Positions 8,107 to 16,380 of a DNA stretch of 64,000 nt are shown one piece after another. A program made the translations under genes and the position numbers. The stretch is taken from positions 62,001 to 126,000 of the forward strand of contig JAZQGH010000142.1 in NCBI GenBank assembly GCA_045539925.1. Reading direction: 5' to 3'. How positions within the stretch are numbered: position 1 is the first letter of the stretch; each line of letters starts with the position of its first letter. Under the pieces are notes generated by a model. The model saw nothing but the letters and a program-made list of their open reading frames with translations, was not told the DNA's origin and made no database searches. The stretch is from SFWF01 sp045539925 (lineage in GTDB: Bacteria; Bacillota; Clostridia; Oscillospirales; Acutalibacteraceae).

Positions 8107-8727
8107 TTACAAGCTGAAATACCGTAAAAATATTGATGACATTCCAACATCAAGTAAAACAGCTAAAAAGGCACAAATAAATAATGTGCCACACTTCACA
8201 CAGTAGGTTCTGAATGAAGTATATATATTAACAGGCTTAGCATTTCTGATGCAAACCTCACATAAAACCTTTGCAAAACCAAAGGCTTCTTTTGCAAGAA
8301 AAATTAGACCAAAACTGCAAACAAGCATTCCGGGGAGCACGACGAGTGCACAAAACATAATACCTACAAGCCCATATACGGAATATAGGTATGATGCAAT
8401 GCAACCATAAGCAAAGCCCTCATAAATTAGTAACGCCGGAGATGTAACACAACCGATGACCGAGGCGCCGAGCAAAAACATAATCACATATATTGGAAAA
8501 TAAGTTAATACCGAGTCTTTAAATCTTAGAAAAAAACCATCGCTGTTTCTCAGTTCGTAATACTCTTTTAAATAAGCTGCGCTGCCCTCGGTCAAGCCAC
8601 TGTATTTACCTACACAAAGGCAACCAATCAGCAACCCTACCAGAAAAAGCAATGTAAATACAAAAGCGGGAATATAGGGTGAAATAACTTTAAGGTCCAA
8701 TGTAAAAGTCTTATTATTCTTGCGCAT
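8107..8727 (-). CDS. spoIIM: Stage II sporulation protein M-like membrane protein
   Basis: A 206-residue integral membrane protein with about five hydrophobic segments, similar to SpoIIM (DUF95). In spore-formers SpoIIM works with SpoIID and SpoIIP in peptidoglycan hydrolysis during engulfment, and is made under SigE. The start at 8727 has GGAGGA 6 bases upstream; the ORF extends in frame to 8781 without a better site. xerD follows after 22 bases. The spoIID and spoIIP partners are not in this window. Confidence 0.8.
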   Translation of the reverse strand: MRKNNKTFTLDLKVISPYIPAFVFTLLFLVGLLIGCLCVGKYSGLTEGSAAYLKEYYELRNSDGFFLRFKDSVLTYFPIYVIMFLLGASVIGCVTSPALLIYEGFAYGCIASYLYSVYGLVGIMFCALVVLPGMLVCSFGLIFLAKEAFGFAKVLCEVCIRNAKPVNIYTSFRTYCVKCGTLFICAFLAVLLDVGMSSIFLRYFSL

Positions 8728-8780
8728 ATTCAGTCCTCCGTTTTTATACATTCTATGCATAAAAACGGACGAGTATGTCA

Positions 8781-9584
8781 TTACTTAGAAAGTTCCTTAG
8801 AACGACGGACCGTAGCCTCAAGACAAAGCTTTACTGTATCATCAAAGCAGTTTTCACTGAGAGACGCAAGACCTGCTGCAGTAGTGCCGTTTGGAGAAGT
8901 GACCATCGAAATCAGCTCCTCAACAGTGGATTCACTTTTCTTGATCATCTCTGCACTACCGATAAAGGTCTGCAAAACGAGCTTTGCAGCGTCAGTACTG
9001 TCCATTCCGGAAGAGATAGCGTAATCAATAAAATCCTTAGCAAAGCGCATAATATAAGCAGGAGCACTTCCGCTTACAGCAGTAACAGTGTTGATAAGTG
9101 ATTCATCAACAACCGAAGTGACGCCGCAGCTTTCAAAGCACCCTTTAACAAAATCAAACTCGTCATCTGACACAGGATCTGCCTTAACCAGAGCAGAAGA
9201 ACCAAAGCCGTACATCAACGGAGTGTTAGGCATTACTCTAACAACATGTGCATCAAAACCAAGACATTCTTTTACAAAAGAAATACTCACACCTGCTGCA
9301 ACATCAATCAGACAACAATTTCTACAAGCGTTCTTTATTGAACTGAGCAGTTCAGGATACACCTGAGGTTTAACTGTGAGAAAAACATAATCACTGTTAA
9401 GCGCTACTTCTTCAGCAGAATTCAAACAAACACAGCCGCAAGAAGTGAAACTCTCGGCCTTTTGAGGCAAAGCATCAAAAACACATACTTTATTCGATTT
9501 TATGTAACCCGAAGAGGTGATGCCTGTAAAAATGGCGGTCGCAATATTGCCTGTACCAATAAAACCTATTTTAAACTTTTTCAT
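8781..9584 (-). CDS. proC: Pyrroline-5-carboxylate reductase
   Basis: A 267-residue enzyme for the last step of proline synthesis, reducing pyrroline-5-carboxylate with NAD(P)H. The N-terminal Rossmann motif is GFIGTGNIATAI, and the C-terminal dimerisation helices contain SPNGTTAAGLASL, a family signature. The start ATG at 9584 follows a weak AGGCGGA; an upstream in-frame Met at 9605 is less well supported. It stands alone, divergent from the fabG-like gene across 235 bases rich in small inverted repeats. Confidence 0.93.
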   Translation of the reverse strand: MKKFKIGFIGTGNIATAIFTGITSSGYIKSNKVCVFDALPQKAESFTSCGCVCLNSAEEVALNSDYVFLTVKPQVYPELLSSIKNACRNCCLIDVAAGVSISFVKECLGFDAHVVRVMPNTPLMYGFGSSALVKADPVSDDEFDFVKGCFESCGVTSVVDESLINTVTAVSGSAPAYIMRFAKDFIDYAISSGMDSTDAAKLVLQTFIGSAEMIKKSESTVEELISMVTSPNGTTAAGLASLSENCFDDTVKLCLEATVRRSKELSK

Positions 9585-9682
9585 AAAAATCCGCCTACAA
9601 TACACAAATTCACTGAGTATTATATTTATACAACAAAAATCATTTTATGTCAACCGATATTTTTAAGGCGTCAAAATATTAT

Positions 9683-9749
9683 GTTTACTCATTATGTAAA
9701 CTACACTATATCTATGGTTAATGTTGTTATGTAAAGTCAATTTATAGTG
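9683..9749. promoter_or_regulatory. Cluster of inverted repeats between proC and the fabG-like gene
   Basis: GTTTAC-N7-GTAAAC (9683-9701) is followed by CACTATA (9704-9710) and its complement TATAGTG (9743-9749), and the half-site TTATGTAAA recurs at 9692 and 9727. This looks like a regulator-binding region for one or both divergent genes. No known operator consensus is matched. Confidence 0.4.
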
Positions 9750-9765
9750 TTCTTTACTTCCCTTC

Positions 9766-9793
9766 TTGCAAAAAAACTTTTTTATGTTATAAT
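9766..9793 (+). promoter_or_regulatory. Promoter of the fabG-like gene
   Basis: TTGCAA (9766-9771) and TATAAT (9788-9793) with a 16-base spacer, 27 bases before the ATG; AAGGGG at 9807-9812 is the ribosome-binding site. Confidence 0.7.
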
Positions 9794-9819
9794 ATACAAA
9801 AAATATAAGGGGTATTCAA

Positions 9820-10554
9820 ATGAGTAAGACAGTTATTATCACAGGAGCGTCTAAAGGTATCGGCGCAAATATGGCAATCCGCTTTGCCGAAAAAGGGTAC
9901 AATGTTGTTATGAATTACAACAATTCTGTTCAGTCGGCTATTCTCCTTCAGAAATCACTTAAAGAAAGCGGATACAGTGTAATTGCTTACAAAGCAAATG
10001 TGAAAAACCGCCTTGAAGTTGACCTTATGATAAAGGAAGCTATTTATAAGTTTGGCTCGATTGACATTCTTATAAACAATGCAGGTGTTTCAAATCAGTC
10101 TCTTATCACAGACATTTCAGAGCAAGAGTGGAATGATATTATCGGGGTAAATCTGACAGGAGTTTTCAACTGCTGTCAGGCAGTTCTTCCCCATATGATC
10201 AACCAGAAATCAGGTTCAATCATCAATATTTCATCTATGTGGGGTGAGGTAGGAGCATCCTGTGAGGTTGCTTATTCAGCCGCAAAAGCAGGAGTAATCG
10301 GACTTACAAAGGCTCTTGCTAAAGAGGTTGGTCCAAGCGGTATCAACGTTAATTGCATAACGCCGGGTCTTATTGAAACTACAATGAATCAGAACCTTAC
10401 TATTGATGATGTTGCGGCAATCGTTGACCAGACACCTATGGGTCGTATAGGAAGCACAAACGATATTGCTTCTGCCGCGATGTTTCTTGCGTCAGATGAG
10501 GCGAGCTACATAACAGGTCAAGTCCTCGGCGTCAACGGTGGATTTGTAGTATAA
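9820..10554 (+). CDS. 3-oxoacyl-ACP reductase-like short-chain dehydrogenase
   Basis: A 244-residue classical SDR with the cofactor motif TGASKGIGANMA near the N-terminus, NNAG near 87-90, catalytic Ser (NISSMWGE), and YSAAKAG holding the Tyr and Lys. The FabG family reduces 3-oxoacyl-ACP with NADPH. Because it is monocistronic and not in a fab cluster, it could instead be a paralogue acting on another ketone. The start has AAGGGG 7 bases upstream and a clear promoter. Confidence 0.85.
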   Translation: MSKTVIITGASKGIGANMAIRFAEKGYNVVMNYNNSVQSAILLQKSLKESGYSVIAYKANVKNRLEVDLMIKEAIYKFGSIDILINNAGVSNQSLITDISEQEWNDIIGVNLTGVFNCCQAVLPHMINQKSGSIINISSMWGEVGASCEVAYSAAKAGVIGLTKALAKEVGPSGINVNCITPGLIETTMNQNLTIDDVAAIVDQTPMGRIGSTNDIASAAMFLASDEASYITGQVLGVNGGFVV

Positions 10555-10558
10555 ATAT

Positions 10559-10620
10559 AAGAACTGTTACCTTTGCCCACGCACCTTTAGTAGCGTGAAC
10601 ATTAAGTAACAGTTCTTCTT
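10559..10620. terminator. Bidirectional terminator between fabG-like gene and mutS2
   Basis: A 12-bp outer stem (AAGAACTGTTAC / GTAACAGTTCTT) encloses a second stem CACGC/GCGTG and ends in a T-rich tract. It lies between two convergent genes and can serve both. Confidence 0.8.
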
Positions 10621-10626
10621 TTATGT

Positions 10627-13023
10627 CTAAGACTTTATTTCGGCTATGGTAACTCCAGCCTCCCCTTCTCCGAAAACACCCAGTCGAAAGGTTATGATGT
10701 TTTTATTTGCTTTCAGGAAGGTGTGCACCGCTTTTCTAAGCGCACCTGTGCCCTTACCGTGAATTATGGTCACACTCGGTATACCAGCCAAAACAGCACC
10801 GTCAATATATCTGTCAAGCTCCATAAGACCTTCATCAACGGTCATACCGCGCATATCAAACTCGTACCGTACATCCCTCTCCGTCTTAGATTTAACGCCG
10901 GTTACTTTACGCGTTTTTGCTGCGGTGTTCTGCTTTTGAACTTTCTTTTCGGTTAAACGTATATTGGAAATATCTGTCCAGGTTTTAATGCCGCCCATAG
11001 AAACAAATACTTTTTTGCCATCTTTAGATATTTGCTCTATAATACCTTCTTTGCCAATGTCAAACACCTTAACAGCGTCCCCTACGACAAGTGGACGAGG
11101 TAGCTCGTACGAATCGTTAAGCTTGTCAGAAACGGGGTCTATAATCTTTTCAACCTTTTCGAGGGACTGTTTGCGCACAACTTTTGCTTTTCCATAAAGC
11201 TCAGCTGCATTTTCAGCATTAAACTGCTTCTTAATGTCTTCCAGTTCACTAAGCAAGGCACCAGATTTGTACTTTGCACTGTCTACAATATAAGATGCAT
11301 CGTTTTTTGCTTTTTCAAGAATTTCAGTATACCTACGCTCAGCCTCTTCAAGAGTGTCTTTAGCCGCTTTCATTGTCTTTTCGGCTTCCGCTTTGATTCT
11401 TTCAACATTTCTTTTTTCTGCCTCTGCCTCCTGTCGTGCTGTTTCAAGTGCAGCGGTTACCTTATCGAGTCTCCTGTCTTCTTCAGAAACAAAGGTATCT
11501 GCCAGAGCAATTATATCATTTGAAATTCCAAGTTTTTTCGAAATTGCAAACGCATTTGATTTTCCCGGTACACCTATAAGCAGTTTATATGTGGGTTTAA
11601 GTGTTTTTACATCAAATTCACAAGAGGCATTCTCCACCCGATAAGTGTCGATTGCATAGCTTTTAAGCTGCTGATAATGGGTAGTGGCAACCGTTTTAGC
11701 ATTATTCTCAGACAAGCTTATAAGAATCGCTCTGGCAAGAGCAGCTCCCTCTACAGGGTCGGTTCCCCCGCCGATCTCATCGAGTAAAACAAGACTGGGT
11801 TTAGCAGATTCTTTTAAAATCTTTATGAGATTGACCATATGAGACGAAAAGGTCGAAAGAGACTGCTCTATACTCTGATCGTCACCAATATCGACAAGTA
11901 CTCTATCAAAGAAAGAAATTTCACTGCCTTCATCTGCAGGTATCATAAGTCCGCACATTGTCATAAGGGTGAGAAGACCGATTGTTTTGAGGGTAACGGT
12001 CTTGCCGCCTGTATTAGGACCCGTGATAACCAAGGTGTCATAGTCAACACCGAGCGAAACTGTAATGGGCACTACCTTATGCTTATCAATCAGCGGATGT
12101 CGTGCACTTTTTAAAACAATTCTACCGTTTGAATTGAGCTTAGGCATAGTTGCTTTCATTTTATAGGCTAAATTAGCTTTTGCAAAAATCAAATTCAGCT
12201 CGGTTATTGCACTATATGAAACACGTATCGTATCAGAAAATTCAGAAACCCTTGCCGAAAGCTCAGTAAGAATTCTGTCAATTTCTTCCTTTTCTTTAGA
12301 CATAAGAACACGTATTTCGTTGTTGGATTCAACGACAGACATCGGCTCGACAAAAAGAGTTGCGCCCGATGACGACATATCGTGCACTATGCCCGGAATT
12401 TCATTCTTAAACTCAGACTTTACAGGAACAACATATCTTCCGTCCCTTTGAGTAATTATGGCCTCCTGCAGATATTTCGCCTTACCGTGATGCTTAACAA
12501 TAGAATCGAGCTTATCCTTAATTATTGCAGATTCCTTGCGCATAGCCCGTCTTAGCTCCGCAAGGCGCACTGAAGCATTATCGTGCATTTCTTCAGGACT
12601 TTTTATAGCAGTTGTAATAGTATCTTCAAGATATTTGTTTGGCGAAAGTATGCTGAATAATGAATCAAGCTTGTCTGTTGCAGAGTCGGAAATATTGTTT
12701 CGCCATTCTTTAACGCTTCTGATTATTCGCAGACATTCACTAACCGCGAGCAGCTCACCCATAGTGAGCACTGCCCCCACCTCACACCTTGTGAGAAGAG
12801 CGGACGGGTCCTTAGGATTGCCAAATGACGGAGAGGCGTATTTTGCAGAAAGTATATAAGCCTCATCGGTCTTTTTAAGCTCACGCTCAACATCTTCAAT
12901 ATCTTCAAAGGGTCTCATTTTCAGTGCAGCCTCTTTAGCCGCATCTATTGTCGCCTCTTCAGATAGCATATTAAGAATTAATGGCAGTTCGAGTGAGTTA
13001 TAATATTTTTCGCATTCGTACAT
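10627..13023 (-). CDS. mutS2: MutS2 family ATPase / endonuclease
   Basis: A 798-residue protein with the MutS core and ABC ATPase (Walker A TGPNTGGKT near 333-341, LLDEIGGGTDP for Walker B), a long charged coiled coil (about 510-600) and a C-terminal Smr nuclease domain with IIHGKGTGALR. In Firmicutes, MutS2 restrains homologous recombination and acts on collided ribosomes. It lacks the MutS mismatch-recognition domain. The usual Smr LDLRG motif reads FDMRG here. recO lies 11 bases upstream, so the two are probably co-transcribed. Confidence 0.95.
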   Translation of the reverse strand: MYECEKYYNSLELPLILNMLSEEATIDAAKEAALKMRPFEDIEDVERELKKTDEAYILSAKYASPSFGNPKDPSALLTRCEVGAVLTMGELLAVSECLRIIRSVKEWRNNISDSATDKLDSLFSILSPNKYLEDTITTAIKSPEEMHDNASVRLAELRRAMRKESAIIKDKLDSIVKHHGKAKYLQEAIITQRDGRYVVPVKSEFKNEIPGIVHDMSSSGATLFVEPMSVVESNNEIRVLMSKEKEEIDRILTELSARVSEFSDTIRVSYSAITELNLIFAKANLAYKMKATMPKLNSNGRIVLKSARHPLIDKHKVVPITVSLGVDYDTLVITGPNTGGKTVTLKTIGLLTLMTMCGLMIPADEGSEISFFDRVLVDIGDDQSIEQSLSTFSSHMVNLIKILKESAKPSLVLLDEIGGGTDPVEGAALARAILISLSENNAKTVATTHYQQLKSYAIDTYRVENASCEFDVKTLKPTYKLLIGVPGKSNAFAISKKLGISNDIIALADTFVSEEDRRLDKVTAALETARQEAEAEKRNVERIKAEAEKTMKAAKDTLEEAERRYTEILEKAKNDASYIVDSAKYKSGALLSELEDIKKQFNAENAAELYGKAKVVRKQSLEKVEKIIDPVSDKLNDSYELPRPLVVGDAVKVFDIGKEGIIEQISKDGKKVFVSMGGIKTWTDISNIRLTEKKVQKQNTAAKTRKVTGVKSKTERDVRYEFDMRGMTVDEGLMELDRYIDGAVLAGIPSVTIIHGKGTGALRKAVHTFLKANKNIITFRLGVFGEGEAGVTIAEIKS

Positions 13024-13034
13024 ATTATGTATCC

Positions 13035-13790
13035 TTAAAATAATGAATTAAAAAACAGTAAGGTTTTAAAGCTGCGTTCAGTTTTATTTGTAAAATATTT
13101 TTCTGTTATCGAAGAAAGTGCAACAGCAGCCTCGTCAGGCAGTGTGAAGGCAAAAAGCTTTGAAAAATCAGCAAAAACAATGTGACGCATTGCCATTATA
13201 AGTGTGCCGTTAATTACTGCAAACCCCTTTTCATAAGAAGCACATCCCGAGCAGTATAAAACACCTTCAAAAGTGTCGAAATACATAAGTTCGCTTTCGT
13301 AATTCATACATTTCTTACAAGCTACAAGATTTGGCATATAACCAATCAGGGCGAGAAGCTTAAGCTCCACAATTGCCTTAATAAGATGAACGTTTCTCTT
13401 CTTTTCGCAAAGAAAGTGAAGAGCATTAAGGAACAACCTTAAAACCATCTCGCTTTTGTCGTCAGAGGGCGCATTATGAAGAGCTATCTCACAAAAATAC
13501 TGTGCGAGTGCAAGTGCTTCAATATCGTCCCCCGTTTTAAAGAAAACTTCGATGGGAGACGCCTCGGTAACGCGATAGGAATCTCCCCTTTTTTTCAGAG
13601 TTAATGAGGAATATGACAACAGACAGGTTGCAGCACCCTTTTTACTTTTAATGCTTTTGGCTCCGCTGGCGTATGCATATATAACCCCGAGGTTGCGTGA
13701 AAGTACGGTGATCAGCTTATCGCTGTCACCTATACTCTGCTCCTTTATTATCAGACCGTCTATCGTTATCTGTGCTTGTTCCATCAGCAT
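13035..13790 (-). CDS. recO: DNA repair protein RecO
   Basis: A 251-residue recombination mediator that helps load RecA on SSB-coated DNA. It has an N-terminal OB fold and a C-terminal helical domain with a four-Cys zinc site (CKKC near 151 and CSGC near 175). The start is ATG 13790 or ATG 13784; AAGGT lies 4 and 10 bases upstream respectively. The start overlaps the end of the yqzL-like gene by about 65 bases. It belongs to the era-yqzL-recO order seen in many Firmicutes. Confidence 0.92.
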   Translation of the reverse strand: MLMEQAQITIDGLIIKEQSIGDSDKLITVLSRNLGVIYAYASGAKSIKSKKGAATCLLSYSSLTLKKRGDSYRVTEASPIEVFFKTGDDIEALALAQYFCEIALHNAPSDDKSEMVLRLFLNALHFLCEKKRNVHLIKAIVELKLLALIGYMPNLVACKKCMNYESELMYFDTFEGVLYCSGCASYEKGFAVINGTLIMAMRHIVFADFSKLFAFTLPDEAAVALSSITEKYFTNKTERSFKTLLFFNSLF

Positions 13791-13884
13791 TGCTACCTTG
13801 TGTGTTTAAATGTTCTTTGTATCTCAGATAAGAATCTATCTTACCGTCGGTTATAAATTTGTTCCAATATTCATCGTAACGCAA
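13726..13884 (-). CDS. YqzL-like small protein between era and recO
   Basis: A 52-residue reading frame starting at TTG 13884, with a strong GGGAGG (13893-13898) 8 bases upstream. Its first 25 residues (LRYDEYWNKFITDGKIDSYL then RYKEH) match the pattern of Bacillus YqzL: an aromatic-W-x2-F start, G-x-I and YLxYKE. It occupies the same place between era and recO. The last half is polar and runs into recO in another frame. YqzL has no known function. The TTG start means ATG-only gene callers would miss it. Confidence 0.65.
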   Translation of the reverse strand: MRYDEYWNKFITDGKIDSYLRYKEHLNTQGSNADGTSTDNDRRSDNKGAEYR

Positions 13885-13952
13885 TATATAAGCCTCCCGA
13901 AATTTACTGTTATTAGTATCTTTTCGGAGGGCAGGGATTATAAAAGGAAAAA

Positions 13953-14873
13953 TCAGTCAAGACCGAATGTGTGAATTAAACCCTGTCTGTTACGCCAATC
14001 TTCTTTGACCTTTACCCATAATTTTACAGATGCTCTGATGCCGAAAAAGGCTTCTATATCCCGACGCGCATTTGCGCCAACCTTTTTAAGCATAGCACCT
14101 CCTTTGCCGATAACAATACCCTTGTGAGAGTCCTTCTCACAATATATTGTTGCCTCAACTTCAAGAATAGGCTCTCCATCGGCTGTATCTCTTTCAAAAA
14201 AACGCTCTATATCGACGGCAATTCCGTGGGGAACCTCTTTATCCAGTGAGCGTAAAAGCTTTTCGCGTATCATCTCACCTACCATTACCTTTTCGCTTTG
14301 GTCAGTAATATCATTGCTGTCAAAGTAATGCGGTGATTCTTTTAGAAATGCTTTGCATTCGTCCTTAATAATGTTTATACCGTCGCCTTTTATAGCCGAG
14401 ACGGGTATAACACTTTCAAAATTATAAAGATTTGTATAAGCAGTAATTATCTCAAAAAGTTCTTCCTTATCCTCTAATAAATCAATCTTGTTAATTACCA
14501 GTATGGCTCTGAGTTTACGCTTTTTGATTTCTTCAATCAGCTCTATTTCGGCAGCAGGCAGATTGTCCTTATCAAAAGAAAACTTCGGTGCAGCCTCAAC
14601 AACAAGCATTACAGCGTCAACATCGCAAAGTCCGTTACCAACTGCCTTCATCATATTTTCGCCAAGAGTATTACGCGGCTTATGAAAACCTGGGGTGTCA
14701 ACAAAAACCAACTGATTGTTCCCTTCGGTAAGAACACCCATAATCCTTGTACGGGTCGTCTGAGGCTTGTCCGAAACTATTGCAACCTTCTGTCCAAGAA
14801 GTTTATTAGTAAGCGACGATTTACCAACATTGGGTCTTCCGACAATTGCTATAAACGAAGAATATGTATTCAT
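13953..14873 (-). CDS. era: GTPase Era
   Basis: A 306-residue essential GTPase that binds 16S rRNA and aids 30S assembly. G1 is GRPNVGKSSL near 12-21, G3 DTPGFH, G4 NKID, and the C-terminal KH domain has GKGGAMLKKVG. Length and domains are typical. The ATG overlaps the ybeY stop codon by one base, so translation is probably coupled. Confidence 0.96.
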   Translation of the reverse strand: MNTYSSFIAIVGRPNVGKSSLTNKLLGQKVAIVSDKPQTTRTRIMGVLTEGNNQLVFVDTPGFHKPRNTLGENMMKAVGNGLCDVDAVMLVVEAAPKFSFDKDNLPAAEIELIEEIKKRKLRAILVINKIDLLEDKEELFEIITAYTNLYNFESVIPVSAIKGDGINIIKDECKAFLKESPHYFDSNDITDQSEKVMVGEMIREKLLRSLDKEVPHGIAVDIERFFERDTADGEPILEVEATIYCEKDSHKGIVIGKGGAMLKKVGANARRDIEAFFGIRASVKLWVKVKEDWRNRQGLIHTFGLD

Positions 14874-15361
14874 TACTTTACACCTTCCGTTTTAATTTTA
14901 AGTCCTATAATACCGAGGGACTCTTCTTCTTTTGCACGCATTTGGCGTTTTTCTTCACCTTCGTCCAGATGATCATATCCAAGAAGATGTAAGATCGAGT
15001 GAACCGTCAGATAAGCAATTTCTCTATCAACGCTGTGACCGAAAAGTTCAGCCTGATTTAAAGCGTGTTCAATAGAAATGATAACATCACCAAGAAGCAC
15101 AAAACCGTTTTCAGGATTGATGTCGTACTCACCAAAGTCGCCTGTAGGAAAAGAAAGCACATCAGTAGGGTTATTGATGTTCCTGAATTCCAAGTTGATT
15201 TTTTTAATTTTACTATCACTTACAAAGGTGACATTTACTTCGGCATCATCATTAAAATTCTCTGCACAAAGAACTGCTTTTACGGCAGAATTTACAAGTT
15301 CCTTAGTATTTTCTGGCAGCTTAATTTTACGCTGCATATTTGCAAAATTAATTTTTACCAT
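14873..15361 (-). CDS. ybeY: Endoribonuclease YbeY (rRNA maturation)
   Basis: A 162-residue metal-dependent RNase that matures 16S rRNA and controls ribosome quality. The zinc motif HSILHLLGYDH holds the three conserved His. The preceding DVLSFP segment is also a family signature. The start is not certain: ATG 15361 gives the usual N-terminus (MVKINFAN), but the nearest GAGGAG is 16 bases upstream; earlier in-frame starts (TTG 15403, ATG 15394) add residues unlike the family. The gene overlaps the phoH end. Confidence 0.93.
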   Translation of the reverse strand: MVKINFANMQRKIKLPENTKELVNSAVKAVLCAENFNDDAEVNVTFVSDSKIKKINLEFRNINNPTDVLSFPTGDFGEYDINPENGFVLLGDVIISIEHALNQAELFGHSVDREIAYLTVHSILHLLGYDHLDEGEEKRQMRAKEEESLGIIGLKIKTEGVK

Positions 15362-16328
15362 TTTGTCTGTTTTTCGTCTCCTCAGATCTTTCATAAGCTT
15401 CAATTATGGCTTGTACGAGCTTGTGACGGACAACATCCTTGCCAGTAAGTCGCATAATCGCAATATCGTCAACCCTTTTAAGCACAGATACCGCATCCTT
15501 AAGACCTGATTTTTTGCCATCAGGGAGATCTATCTGAGTGATATCTCCCGTAACAACTGCCTTGGAATTAAAGCCTAAGCGGGTAAGAAACATTTTCATT
15601 TGCTCACATGTGGTATTCTGTGCCTCATCAAGAATTATAAAACTGTCTTCAAGAGTTCTGCCGCGCATATAGGCAAGAGGGGCAACTTCTATGTCTCCCC
15701 TTTCCTGACATCTCATAAAATTTTCTGCTCCAAGCATATCAAAAAGAGCGTCGTAAAGCGGACGAAGATATGGGTCGACCTTAGACTGAAGATCACCCGG
15801 TAAAAAGCCTAGCTTCTCACCTGCTTCTACTGCAGGTCTTGTAAGAATTATGCGGTTTACTTCTTTCGCTCTAAAGGCTTTTACAGCCATTGCAACGGCA
15901 AGGTAGGTCTTACCCGTACCTGCAGGGCCAACACCTATTGTTATTGTGTTGTTCTTAATCGCATCAAGATACTTTTTTTGCCCGAGTGTTTTAGGTTTTA
16001 TTGGCTTACCTTTAGCCGTTATACAAATACACTGCGAATCAGTAAGGTTTGCTATTTGATCCTCTTCGCCGTCAGCAACAAGAGAAAATACATAATCAAT
16101 ATTCTGCTCAGTAACCGTTTCTCCCTTAGTTATAAGAGCCAATATTCCCTTAGCCGCACGTTCAGCAAGACGAACATCTTCAGGTTCACCTTTAATTTTG
16201 ATATAACTGCCATGTGAGGTAATTGAAACAGAATACCTTTTCTCTATCTTAATAATATTCTCATCAAAACTTCCGAAAAGGCTTATTATATCTTCGATTC
16301 TGTCAATATTGATTATTTGTTCCGTAAT
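15348..16328 (-). CDS. phoH: PhoH family ATPase, apparently using an ATT start codon
   Basis: A PhoH-like P-loop protein with Walker A GVGPAGTGKTYLA and Walker B FIILDEAQN, linked to RNA metabolism and placed next to ybeY and era as in other Firmicutes. The frame continues upstream of the first ATG/GTG/TTG (TTG 16142) for 62 codons that match the family's N-terminal KH-like region (TEQIINID, GSFDENI, then AERAAKG). A TGA at 16332-16334 lies two codons before ATT 16328, and no canonical start occurs between that TGA and 16142. I therefore place the start at ATT 16328 (326 residues, normal family length), preceded by GGATGTGA. A sequencing error is the main alternative. Confidence 0.85.
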   Translation of the reverse strand: MTEQIINIDRIEDIISLFGSFDENIIKIEKRYSVSITSHGSYIKIKGEPEDVRLAERAAKGILALITKGETVTEQNIDYVFSLVADGEEDQIANLTDSQCICITAKGKPIKPKTLGQKKYLDAIKNNTITIGVGPAGTGKTYLAVAMAVKAFRAKEVNRIILTRPAVEAGEKLGFLPGDLQSKVDPYLRPLYDALFDMLGAENFMRCQERGDIEVAPLAYMRGRTLEDSFIILDEAQNTTCEQMKMFLTRLGFNSKAVVTGDITQIDLPDGKKSGLKDAVSVLKRVDDIAIMRLTGKDVVRHKLVQAIIEAYERSEETKNRQNGKN

Positions 16329-16380
16329 AAATCACATCCGTAATGATTTTTTAATATTATAACACAAATTTAGCGTATTT

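Noticed and set aside
16142..16144. TTG 16142 as start of phoH.
   Set aside because: It would cut off 62 conserved N-terminal residues that are open in frame and match the family.
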